A stretch of DNA of 64,000 nucleotides from an uncultured Archangium sp. (GTDB lineage Bacteria > Myxococcota > Myxococcia > Myxococcales > Myxococcaceae), in contig CAIVGN010000115.1 in the NCBI GenBank assembly GCA_903905455.1, positions 30,308-94,307 of the forward strand, in the 5' to 3' direction. Below are positions 7,481 through 15,657 of this stretch, piece after piece. The notes under the pieces were generated by a model. That model was not told where the DNA came from and did not search any database. It saw nothing but the letters and a program-made list of their open reading frames with translations. Every line of letters starts with the position of its first letter. The first letter of the stretch is position 1. The translations under genes were made by a program, and so were the position numbers.

Positions 7481-10012
7481 GTGAATGCACCGACCCATTG
7501 GGCTGACGAGGCTCGCTTCACCGACTCCTCCGCTTCGTTTCGCAGCTTCTTCACCGAGCTGAAGGAAGCCTTCGTCGAGCGCGAGTCGCTCTTCACGCAG
7601 ATCGAGCTCGCGCTGCTGTGCAAGGAGCACGTGTTGATGATCGGCCCGCCGGGCACCGCCAAGAGCGCCATCGCCGGCGCGGTGCTGGGCCGCATCGTCG
7701 ACGAGAAGACGGGCAAGCCCTCGCTCTTCAGCAAGCAGCTGGCCGAGAACACGGTGCAGACCGATCTCATCGGCCCGGTGGACTTCAAGGTGCTCACCGA
7801 GACCGGGCGCACCGAGCACCTCACCGAGGAGGGCATGCTCGGCGCCGTGCACGCGTTCCTCGACGAGGTCTTCGACGGGCGCGACATGCTGCTGCGTTCG
7901 ATCCTGAACGTGCTGCACGAGCGCGAGCTCAAGCATGGGCGCAAGGTGACCCCGGGCCGCTGCGAGTGCGCGCTGATGACCTCGAACCGGTACCTCTCGG
8001 AGGTGCTGCAGCGTTCGCCCGAGACGCTCCAGGCCTTCGCCGATCGCATCTCGTTCATCTCCTTCGCGCCCAAGAGCTTCGCGCGCCGCTCGAGCCGCGG
8101 GCAGATGCTCAACCGCGCGCAGACCGGCCAGCGCCCGGCGCTCCACGTGAAGCTCACCTTGCAGCAGCTCGACGTGCTCCAGGAGGCGGTGGAGGCCGTC
8201 GAGGTGCCCGCGCTGGTGGCGGAGGGCATGGAGGAGCTGTCGGACATGCTCGAGCGGGATCTCCTCTCGCAGGTCGCCAAGCTGCCGGACTACGTGCCCA
8301 CCAAGTACTTCTCCCAGCGCTCGATGGTGAAGGCGCTGTGGGCGCTCAAGGCCATCGTGGTGCGCGACCGCATGTACCGCCGCCCCGAGCGCCGCCTCGT
8401 CGCGGAGCCCGGCGATCTCGAGATGCTCAAGCACTTCTTCCTGCTGGGCGGCCCGGTGGAAGGGGAACTCGACGCGCTGATCAAGCTCTCGGCCGACCCG
8501 CGGGAGCGCGCGCAGCTGGAGATCATCCGCGTCGAGCACAAGACCTTCACCCAGGCCTACGCGAAGCTCGCGCCCTCGCTGCAGCTGTCGCTGGAGCGCG
8601 AAGGGGCCGACCTCAAGGTCAACGACGACGTCGACGCGGCCGAAGGGCAGACCCGGGCCTGGACCGCGGCCGTCGCCAGCACCACCGCGCGCTCGCTGCG
8701 AGACAAGCTGGTGCCCGGGCCGCGGCACCCCGAGAACCGCAAGCCGTTGCTGCGCGCCGCCGAGCTGCTGGTGCAGGCCATGGACCAGCGCGTGACCCGT
8801 GGCATGGCGGGGCAGGGTGAAGGGCGCGGTGGGGTGGCGATGCTGGGCAGCTTCGGCGACGTGCTCGAGCTGGCCCGGCGCGTGCCCGAGCTGCAGCCGC
8901 GGTTGCCGAACGTCGCACGGGGCGTCGCGGAGTTCGGTCGCCAGGCGGCGCTGATGATCGCGCTCGCGGCCGAGGGCAGCGAGTTCGACGAGAACCTGCG
9001 CCTCGACGGCGTCTCGGGGCTGGCGGCGAACCTGGCCGAAGAGCTCGAGCGCATCGCCGAGTTGGTGCAGGTCGCCGGCGCCATCACCCCCGACGTCGTC
9101 GAGCCGATGCGCGCGCACCTGGCGACCATTCGGGAACGCACCGCGCTCGCGCTCCGGCGCCGTGCCACGCGCATGTTCACCCACGGCCAGGCGGGCCGAA
9201 AGGGCGAGCCCCTCGAGCTGCTCATCGCGGACAGCCGTCGGCTGCGCGAGCTGGAGCGCGGCCTCGTCGAGCTGTCCACGGTGCACGTCGGCCTGCGCGT
9301 CGAGCTGCTCGCCCCGCTCGCCGAGCAGTACGCGCGCGACGTGGTGGCGGTGCAGCCGTTCCAGAAGCTGGAGCAGCTCCACCGGCTGATGCAGGGGGTG
9401 ATCGACAACCTGCGGCGTGAAGGCGCGGCGCCCGAGGCGGCCCTGCGCGTGTCGCGCGACGACATCGAGCGGCGGGTGCGGCTCTACGCCCAGGGCCTGG
9501 CCTCGCCCAAGCTGGTCGCGCCCGAGAGCCCGCGGGTGCTCACCGGCGAGGCGTACACCTTCTACCGCACGCAGCTCGCGGCCCTGGGCATCGAGGGTGA
9601 GCTCACGGCCCTGGCCTCGATCGACGCGTCGCTGCGAGAGGTCGGGGCGATGCCCTTGCCGCCGGAGCTGCGCGAGCTGATCGCCAACGCAGAGGTGGGC
9701 TCGATCGGCGTCCGGGTGCGCTACCTGTGGAGCTGGTGGTCGCTCGTCGAGCGGAACCTCCCCGAGCCGCAGAAGCTGCAGGCCGGCGCCGAGGCCGACA
9801 AGTCGTTCGATGCGCTGGTGAAGAGCCGCTTCCCCCTGCTGGTGACCCGCGAGGGCGAATTCGTTCGCCTGGGCGCGGCGCTCAACCGACTGGGGCACGA
9901 GCCGGGCCAGCGCGGTGACGTGGTGCGCTCGCTGCGCGACGAGGTGGCGCAGTGCGAAGACGCCTTCAGCAGCTTCTCGCGGGCGCTGGTCGACGCGCGC
10001 ACCCGGAAGTGA
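7481..10012 (+). CDS. MoxR/RavA-type AAA+ ATPase
   Basis: An 843-residue protein with an N-terminal MoxR-type AAA+ module: Walker A GPPGTAKSA near residue 55, Walker B AFLDEVFDG near residue 125 and sensor-1 region LMTSNRY near residue 166. The long C-terminal half (residues ~350-843) is helical and Leu/Glu/Arg-rich, a probable coiled-coil scaffold. MoxR ATPases act as chaperone-like remodelling engines with a VWA partner, and the next gene, three bases downstream, encodes one, as in RavA-ViaA. The GTG start at 7481 is chosen because upstream in-frame sequence runs into the divergent gene's control region. The target complex is unknown. Confidence 0.85.
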   Translation: MNAPTHWADEARFTDSSASFRSFFTELKEAFVERESLFTQIELALLCKEHVLMIGPPGTAKSAIAGAVLGRIVDEKTGKPSLFSKQLAENTVQTDLIGPVDFKVLTETGRTEHLTEEGMLGAVHAFLDEVFDGRDMLLRSILNVLHERELKHGRKVTPGRCECALMTSNRYLSEVLQRSPETLQAFADRISFISFAPKSFARRSSRGQMLNRAQTGQRPALHVKLTLQQLDVLQEAVEAVEVPALVAEGMEELSDMLERDLLSQVAKLPDYVPTKYFSQRSMVKALWALKAIVVRDRMYRRPERRLVAEPGDLEMLKHFFLLGGPVEGELDALIKLSADPRERAQLEIIRVEHKTFTQAYAKLAPSLQLSLEREGADLKVNDDVDAAEGQTRAWTAAVASTTARSLRDKLVPGPRHPENRKPLLRAAELLVQAMDQRVTRGMAGQGEGRGGVAMLGSFGDVLELARRVPELQPRLPNVARGVAEFGRQAALMIALAAEGSEFDENLRLDGVSGLAANLAEELERIAELVQVAGAITPDVVEPMRAHLATIRERTALALRRRATRMFTHGQAGRKGEPLELLIADSRRLRELERGLVELSTVHVGLRVELLAPLAEQYARDVVAVQPFQKLEQLHRLMQGVIDNLRREGAAPEAALRVSRDDIERRVRLYAQGLASPKLVAPESPRVLTGEAYTFYRTQLAALGIEGELTALASIDASLREVGAMPLPPELRELIANAEVGSIGVRVRYLWSWWSLVERNLPEPQKLQAGAEADKSFDALVKSRFPLLVTREGEFVRLGAALNRLGHEPGQRGDVVRSLRDEVAQCEDAFSSFSRALVDARTRK

Positions 10013-10015
10013 GCC

Positions 10016-12271
10016 ATGTCGGTCGATCACTTCAACCAGCTGAAGGATCGACTCGAGGCCCTGCGCGCCGGCAGGCCTCCCGCGCTGGGCGTGCTGGAGC
10101 GCGCGCGCATGCTCTTCGTGCGGGACGACGGCCTGGTGTCGCTCGAGGCCCTGAGGGCGTTGGACGTGGATCTCGAACGCTCCGGAGTGCACACCGTCGC
10201 CGACGCGCGGCTGCTGCGTGAGCTGGGCGCCGCGAAGGGCAAGCTGGGAGAGCTGAACAAGGGGCTCGAGGTGCGCGCCCGGGCGTCGCTGCGCGAGTTC
10301 GACCTGGCGCTCGCCGAGGCGGAGCGGCTGGCCGCGCTCGAGAAGCTGCCCCCGGCGCTGCGGGGCTCGCTGGACCAGGACTTTCGCCGGCTCGCGCGCG
10401 TGGTGAAGGTGGCCGCGGTGTTCACTGGGCTGCCCCAGGAGCAGTTCGAGATCTACAGCCGGCCCCGCTTCGGTGATCGCCAGGCGCCCGGGAGCGCCCG
10501 CCTGGCCCTGGCCGAGTTCCTCGCCGGGCGAGCGCAGGCGACGCTGGGGGACACCACCCAGAAGCGGCGCGACCTCGACCTCGCCTACGAGATCATCTTG
10601 CGCATGGGCGTCGACTCGAAGGCCGACCGGGACCGCGCGCGGCGGCTCCGGCTCGAGCTGGGGGCGGCCCGCGAGCGGGTGCGCTCTTCGCCCGCGGTGC
10701 GCTCGCTCGACGACCTGCTGCGGCACGTGCGTCACGCGGCCCGGCGAGACCCGACGACGGCGTGGCGCAGCCTGCGGGCGCTGTACGACCGGGCCGTCGA
10801 GGCCGGTGACGCCGAGCTCGCCCAGGCCTCGCACGCGGCCGTACTTTCCATGGCGCAGCAGGGCTCCCTGGCCGCGGCGGTCGATCGGGCCGAGACCATG
10901 CGCTCGGTGGGCTGGCGCGATGCCCCCCGGCACGAGTTCGTCGAGCGCCTCGCGCCGGGTGGTCGCCAGGGAATCGAGGACCAGCTCGCCGCCGATCTCG
11001 CGCAGTTGGCCTTCGATCTCGACGACGACCAGCGCCGCGCCCTGGAACTGGCCACGGGCTGTGCCCGCTACTTCGACGTCGAAGACGCGCTGTCCGAGGA
11101 GATCATCGAGGCCGAGACCGCCGCCACCCGCCCGGTGCAGCGCCGCGTGCCGTACCCCACGCAGCTGATGACCTACGAGCCGACCAACTCGCTCGACCAG
11201 CTGAGCCACTTCGTGCTCGATCACCCCGGTTCGCTGGTGCTCGACCTCGCCTCGGGGCGCCAGATGGTCCGCGCCTACCTCGAGGAAGAGCCGCCCCCGA
11301 AGCCCAAGCGCCAGCAGAAGACGGCGGTGCGGGTCTACGTGCTCGACGCGTCGGGCTCGATGCACGGCGCGCGGTCCCGGTTCCGCGACGCGATCCTCAT
11401 CTCCGAGCTCAACGCCATTCGCGTGAAGGCGAAGGCCGGGCTGGCCTTCGATCCGCTCTACTTCTCGTACTTCAACGATGCGCCGACCGAGTTGGTGCGG
11501 GTGGACACCGGCGACGAGGCGAACCGGCAGATCGAGAAGCTCTTCCACAAGTCACCGGCCGAGGGGCAGACCGACATCTCGCTGGCGTTGGTGTCGGCCT
11601 TCGACTCCATCGGCCGGGCGCGCGGTGAAGATCCCTACCTCGCGCGCGCCACCGTGGTGCTGGTCACCGACGGCGAAGACGGCGTGGATCTCGAGCTCAT
11701 CAAGAAGACCCGCAGCCCCTACGACGGGTTGGAGATCGACCTCTCGTTCATCTCGCTGGGGGAAGAGAACCCCGACCTGCGTTCCCTGGTCATCGAGCAG
11801 CGCGACGCCGGTGGGCGCGCCTTCTACCACCACGTGTCCGACGCCGAGATCCAGCTGGCGCGCACCGACTTCGACTCGGCCTGGCGCACGCTGTTGCCTG
11901 CCGACGTGGCGATCACCTCCGACGTCCTGGAGCGCCTGGTGCCGCACCTCGAGGCGCTGGAGACCATCGCCCAGGGCCGCGAGGTCAAGAAGCCCGAGTC
12001 GGCCGACGCCCAGTTCGACTCGCTGTTCCCCGAGCGCGCGCGCGGCCAGGCGCCGGCCTTCACCCAGCTCCCCCGGGTCATCGACATTCTCGAGGCCGTG
12101 GGTGAGGCCGTGAGCCTGGCGCCGGCCGAGGGCCGAAGGGGCGAGGCGGTGACCCTGCTCAGTCACCTCCTGCAGGTCTACGGGCTGCCGTTGCCCAGGT
12201 ACCTCGAGGTGGTGCAGGTGCCCGAGGCGCGCGTCGAGAAGGCCATCGCGCGGCTTCGTCTCGTGTGCTGA
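10016..12271 (+). CDS. VWA-domain protein, partner of the MoxR ATPase
   Basis: A 751-residue cytoplasmic protein. The first ~420 residues are helical and resemble an adaptor region. A von Willebrand A domain follows, with MIDAS residues Asp444-x-Ser446-x-Ser448 in LDASGSMHG, a Thr in QTDISLAL and the acidic VVLVTDGEDG near residue 553, so metal-dependent ligand binding should be intact. About 130 further helical residues complete it. It begins three bases after the MoxR stop, with the same gene order as the RavA-ViaA pair. The pair probably loads or remodels a protein complex; which one is not shown. Confidence 0.85.
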   Translation: MSVDHFNQLKDRLEALRAGRPPALGVLERARMLFVRDDGLVSLEALRALDVDLERSGVHTVADARLLRELGAAKGKLGELNKGLEVRARASLREFDLALAEAERLAALEKLPPALRGSLDQDFRRLARVVKVAAVFTGLPQEQFEIYSRPRFGDRQAPGSARLALAEFLAGRAQATLGDTTQKRRDLDLAYEIILRMGVDSKADRDRARRLRLELGAARERVRSSPAVRSLDDLLRHVRHAARRDPTTAWRSLRALYDRAVEAGDAELAQASHAAVLSMAQQGSLAAAVDRAETMRSVGWRDAPRHEFVERLAPGGRQGIEDQLAADLAQLAFDLDDDQRRALELATGCARYFDVEDALSEEIIEAETAATRPVQRRVPYPTQLMTYEPTNSLDQLSHFVLDHPGSLVLDLASGRQMVRAYLEEEPPPKPKRQQKTAVRVYVLDASGSMHGARSRFRDAILISELNAIRVKAKAGLAFDPLYFSYFNDAPTELVRVDTGDEANRQIEKLFHKSPAEGQTDISLALVSAFDSIGRARGEDPYLARATVVLVTDGEDGVDLELIKKTRSPYDGLEIDLSFISLGEENPDLRSLVIEQRDAGGRAFYHHVSDAEIQLARTDFDSAWRTLLPADVAITSDVLERLVPHLEALETIAQGREVKKPESADAQFDSLFPERARGQAPAFTQLPRVIDILEAVGEAVSLAPAEGRRGEAVTLLSHLLQVYGLPLPRYLEVVQVPEARVEKAIARLRLVC

Positions 12272-12283
12272 CGTGGGCTGGCG

Positions 12284-12829
12284 ATGGTGTTCGGGTTCCT
12301 CAAGAAGAAGGCGGCGATCTCGAAGAAGGCCACCGATCCCCTCGCGGTGTTTGACGCGGTGATCAGCTCGGTCGAGCGGCAGGGGGGGGAGGTGCGCAAG
12401 TCGGCGGCCACGTTGCTGGCCCTGCGCGCCGAGCTGACGCGCGACCTCGACAAGTACGGCAAGCGCATCGCCGGCACCGAGGCCCGGTTGCCGAAGGCCG
12501 AGGGCGACGTCTCGGTTGAGAAGACGCTGCGCCGCGACCTGGCCGAGGCGCGGGGGCTGCTGGAGAAGACGCAGGAGGCGCTGGCCCAGGCCGAGACCAA
12601 CGCGCGCCTGTTGATGGACGCCGCGGAGGACCTCGGCAAGCAACTCGCGGAGCTCCAGGAAGAGCGGCAGAGCGCACGGGCCCGGCTCTCGGCGGGCACC
12701 ATGGTGTCCGAGGCGCTCAAGACGCAGGTGGCGAACTTCGATCGGTTGATGAAGCTCGACGCCGCCCGAGACGAGGTCGAGAAGGCCCACGCCCTGGCCG
12801 AGCTGTACCGCGAAGACACCGGGAGGTGA
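12284..12829 (+). CDS. Coiled-coil protein (PspA/IM30-like appearance)
   Basis: A 181-residue protein beginning MVFGFLKKK, a short amphipathic basic N-terminus, followed almost entirely by heptad-patterned Glu/Lys/Arg/Leu helix (residues ~20-175). This resembles PspA/IM30-type or ESCRT-III-like helical hairpins, but no diagnostic motif confirms membership. It starts 12 bases after the VWA gene and so completes an apparent three-gene unit with the MoxR ATPase, making it a candidate substrate or adaptor. Its TGA abuts the stop of the convergent carbonic anhydrase gene within the shared hexamer TGATCA. Confidence 0.7.
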   Translation: MVFGFLKKKAAISKKATDPLAVFDAVISSVERQGGEVRKSAATLLALRAELTRDLDKYGKRIAGTEARLPKAEGDVSVEKTLRRDLAEARGLLEKTQEALAQAETNARLLMDAAEDLGKQLAELQEERQSARARLSAGTMVSEALKTQVANFDRLMKLDAARDEVEKAHALAELYREDTGR

Positions 12830-13336
12830 TCAGCGGTAGCTGCGCGCCAGCTCGAGGTACGTGCGCCAGGACTGATCGATCATCTGGAGGTCGCGGTCGG
12901 TCACCTCGCGCACCTTCCTGGCGGGGGAGCCCACGAGGAAGCTGCGCGCCTCGAACTTCTTGCCCGGGGTGATCAACGAGCCGGCGGCCACGAAGCAGTG
13001 CTCTCCGAGCTCCGCGCCGTCGAGGAGGATGCTGCCCATGCCGATGAGGCAGTGCGCGCCGACGGTGCACCCGTGGAGGATGACCCGGTGGCCGATGGTG
13101 CACTCTTCACCGATGGTGGTCTGGCTGTGGCCGCGCGTGGCGTGGGCGATGGTGCCGTCCTGCACGTTGGTGCGCGCCCCGATGCGGATCGTCCCGCAGT
13201 CGCCGCGCAACACAGCGGTGGGCCACACCGAGACGTCCTCGGCGAGCTGCACGTCGCCCAGCAACTGCGCCGAGGCGTGAACCCATGCGGTGGAATGAAT
13301 GAGCGGCTTCAAACCCTGGAACGCTTCACTCGACAT
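12830..13336 (-). CDS. Gamma-carbonic anhydrase family protein
   Basis: A 168-residue left-handed beta-helix protein with hexapeptide repeats. Three zinc-ligand-type histidines are visible in GTIAHATRGHS and GHRVILHGC, and the trimer-forming pattern continues to residue ~140, followed by a C-terminal helix. These YrdA/PaaY-like proteins hydrate CO2 or are inactive relatives. The start at ATG 13336 (MSSEAF) gives the normal family length; sequence upstream in the frame belongs to the divergent gene. It stands alone, convergent with the coiled-coil gene and divergent from the membrane protein gene 40 bases away. Confidence 0.9.
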   Translation of the reverse strand: MSSEAFQGLKPLIHSTAWVHASAQLLGDVQLAEDVSVWPTAVLRGDCGTIRIGARTNVQDGTIAHATRGHSQTTIGEECTIGHRVILHGCTVGAHCLIGMGSILLDGAELGEHCFVAAGSLITPGKKFEARSFLVGSPARKVREVTDRDLQMIDQSWRTYLELARSYR

Positions 13337-13376
13337 GGTGGGGAGGTACCTGAACCAAGGTATGTTGAAAACCACC

Positions 13377-14681
13377 ATGCTGCGGATCTTCGTATTGGGA
13401 ACGGTGTTGTCGGCGACGTGGACCCTCGCCCAGGGCACCCCAGACATTCCGTCGGAGAAGGTCGTCATCGTGCAGTTGAGCGAGCCTGCCGACGCCGGCA
13501 TCGCCCAGGCCGCGCCGCCTCCGCAGCCGACGCCCGAGCCGGTGGCCCCCGCGTACATCCCGCCCTCCCGGCAGGACGCTCCCACCGCGCCGCCCGCCGA
13601 CCGCACGTTGGAGGCGCTGCCTCCGCCGCTGCCGCTCCCCGAGCAGCTCGACCCGAATCCGCCGCAGATCGTGCCCGAAGGTCCGGGCGCGATGCTCGAC
13701 GGTCACCCGCGTGAGGGCGCGTTCCTGTCGGGCCCCGGCAGCGTCACCTTCCTGATGCACCACACGCTGATGACCGGCCTCGGGGTGCTCGCCACGCAGA
13801 TGGTGCCCCGGGCCATCGACGCGGCGCCGGCGTTCCCTGCTTCGCTGGACCGGAACATGAAGATCGACGTGCCCGGCGGCGGGTGCACCGTCGATGCCTC
13901 GGGCAAGCCCACCAACATGATGTACAAGACCAGTGGCGCCGACGGTAAGGCGGTCGAGACTTGTTCGGAGATCGTGACGGGGGAGGGCGCGCGGCTCGCC
14001 TACCTCACTGGCACGCTGGTCGGCGCCGCCGTCGGCTTCACCTCGGCGGCCATCTGGCAGTTCTACAACTGGACCGGCCACCGCTCGGCCAACTTCGGGA
14101 TCATCACCTCGTTCTTCGGCGGCATGCTGCTGGGCGGCTTCACCGACCTGGTCACCGGTCACGGCGACGCCTACGCGACCACGTGGATGACCCTGGCCGG
14201 CAGCTCCGCGGGTGCCTGGCTCGCGACCATCGTCGGTGGCGGTGACATCGCCTTCAACAAGGCGGCCCTCATCGTCTCCGGCGGCGCCTGGGCGGCCATC
14301 TACGCGGCGCTGATCGTCGCCATCGTGGCCACGACAGGCGGCGGCATCACCGCGCGCAACGGCATCGACGGGGTGATGATCATGCCTGCCATCGGCGCCG
14401 GGCTGATGGCGTTGGCGACGCTCAAGTTCAACCCCAGCGTGGGGCAGATCATGCGCGCCAACCTCTTCGGCACGGCGGTCGGTGGCGTGGTGCTGTTGCT
14501 CTCGGGGCTGCTGCTCGGGCCGACGACGGGCTTCACCAAGTCCCCGGTGCCCTACATCCTCGCGGGTGTCGGAGCGATCGGCGCCAAGACCCTCGTCAGC
14601 CTGCTGTGGGCGGACGCTGCCGACACCAGCTCGGCCGGTGGCTCAGCCAGTGATGGCAAGTACCGCAACGTCTGGTGGTAG
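13377..14681 (+). CDS. Secreted/membrane protein with Pro-rich linker and polytopic C-terminus
   Basis: A 434-residue protein. The ATG at 13377 gives a signal peptide MLRIFVLGTVLSATWTLAQG; an in-frame ATG at 13362 would add five residues, but TATGTT at 13361-13366 sits where a -10 would for the later start. After the signal comes a disordered Pro/Ala/Gln-rich stretch to about residue 120, a short loop with two cysteines, and then about eight Gly/Ala/Leu-rich transmembrane helices. No transporter or enzyme motif is recognised. It stands at the head of the run that leads to the ATP-grasp ligase, 14 bases before the next gene. Confidence 0.65.
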   Translation: MLRIFVLGTVLSATWTLAQGTPDIPSEKVVIVQLSEPADAGIAQAAPPPQPTPEPVAPAYIPPSRQDAPTAPPADRTLEALPPPLPLPEQLDPNPPQIVPEGPGAMLDGHPREGAFLSGPGSVTFLMHHTLMTGLGVLATQMVPRAIDAAPAFPASLDRNMKIDVPGGGCTVDASGKPTNMMYKTSGADGKAVETCSEIVTGEGARLAYLTGTLVGAAVGFTSAAIWQFYNWTGHRSANFGIITSFFGGMLLGGFTDLVTGHGDAYATTWMTLAGSSAGAWLATIVGGGDIAFNKAALIVSGGAWAAIYAALIVAIVATTGGGITARNGIDGVMIMPAIGAGLMALATLKFNPSVGQIMRANLFGTAVGGVVLLLSGLLLGPTTGFTKSPVPYILAGVGAIGAKTLVSLLWADAADTSSAGGSASDGKYRNVWW

Positions 14682-14695
14682 CTTCCACACCCGCC

Positions 14696-15112
14696 ATGGC
14701 TCGCACGCGCTCCAAGAAGCGCGCACCTCGCACTCCGAAGAAGACGCTGCCTCCGCCGACGACGCGGGCGCTCCACTACAAGGTGGTGGAGCTCTCGAAC
14801 GTCGACGAGGCCTCGCTCGAGCGCACCCTCAACGAGTGGTGTGCCCGCGGCTGGACCTACGACGGGGTGCAGTTCGCGATGCGTGAGTCTTCGAAGCGGC
14901 CGTCCATGGGCTTCGTGTTCTTCACCCGGGAAGGCGACGCGCTGCCGGCGCCGGTGGAGTACGCGGTCGATTCCTTCCGGGGCGACGACGAGGCCTCGGC
15001 GCACCTGAAGCGGCTGGCGCATGCCGGTCCCAGCGCGCCCTCCAGCTCCGACGCCTGGTCCCGGCTGCAGGCGCTGGCCCTGGGCAACGACGACGAAGGC
15101 GGTGACGTCTGA
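14696..15112 (+). CDS. DUF4177-like small protein
   Basis: A 138-residue protein with a basic, Pro-rich N-terminus (MARTRSKKRAPRTPKK) and then a segment fitting DUF4177: HYKVVELSNVDEASLERTLN followed by EWCARGWTYDGVQF and FVFFTREG. That family is a small alpha/beta domain of unknown function. The C-terminal ~50 residues are acidic and likely flexible. The start at ATG 14696 is preferred over an earlier GTG because it gives the compact basic leader. The next gene begins within 15 bases. Confidence 0.7.
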   Translation: MARTRSKKRAPRTPKKTLPPPTTRALHYKVVELSNVDEASLERTLNEWCARGWTYDGVQFAMRESSKRPSMGFVFFTREGDALPAPVEYAVDSFRGDDEASAHLKRLAHAGPSAPSSSDAWSRLQALALGNDDEGGDV

Positions 15113-15126
15113 AGAAGCTGCGCATC

Positions 15127-15657
15127 GTGCGGGAGGGCGAGGCCTCGGGGTACCCCAAGGCGTCGCTCCTGCTCCGTGCGGGCGCGCGGCTGGTGGACGT
15201 GGCCATCGCCTGGGCGGTGTACCGGACGGCGGGCCCCGCGGGCGTGGTGATCGCGCTGCTCTACATCCTCTTCGCCGACGGCATGCTGCAGGGCCAGAGC
15301 CCGGGCAAGAAGCTCTTCGGGGTGAAGGTCGTCTTCGTGCCCACCCGCAGCGGCGCGCGTCACCGCGACAGCGTGCTGCGCAACGCGCCGTTCGGGCTGA
15401 TCATCATCCTCTCCATGATGCCGGAGCTGGGACCCCGGGCGTTCCTCGCCGGGCTCGCGGTCATCGGCGGCATCGAGGCGCTGTTGTGCGTGCGTGACCC
15501 CGAGGGGCTGCGCCTGGGCGACGGCTGGGCGCAGACGCAAGTCATCGACGGCAAGGTGCAGGCCGACCAGCCGCAGAGAAGCACCGATCAAGAAGGTGCG
15601 AGGGCGCCCGCGCGTCTTCGCCAGCAAACCGAAGCCCGACGTGAAATAGAGGAATGA
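15127..15657 (+). CDS. RDD-family membrane protein, probable frameshift near the 3' end
   Basis: The 176-residue frame encodes an RDD domain: the opening Arg-x-x-Asp of RAGARLVDVAIAW, a second hydrophobic helix, FADGMLQGQSPGKKLFGVKV, then another two helices. RDD proteins are small multi-pass membrane proteins of poorly known, possibly transport-related function. No ATG exists; GTG 15127 is the first reasonable start. The last ~24 codons have only about half G/C at third positions, whereas the frame one base over reads IKKVRGRPRVFASKPKPDVK to a TAG at 15647-15649 with typical third-position GC. This suggests a single-base indel near 15575-15586, real or a sequence error. Confidence 0.7.
   Translation: MREGEASGYPKASLLLRAGARLVDVAIAWAVYRTAGPAGVVIALLYILFADGMLQGQSPGKKLFGVKVVFVPTRSGARHRDSVLRNAPFGLIIILSMMPELGPRAFLAGLAVIGGIEALLCVRDPEGLRLGDGWAQTQVIDGKVQADQPQRSTDQEGARAPARLRQQTEARREIEE

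Noticed and set aside
7433..11548. A 1371-codon open frame on the reverse strand opposite the MoxR and VWA genes.
   Set aside because: It is antisense to two well-supported proteins, is dominated by His, Arg, Leu and Glu, has no domain and arises from GC-rich codon structure.
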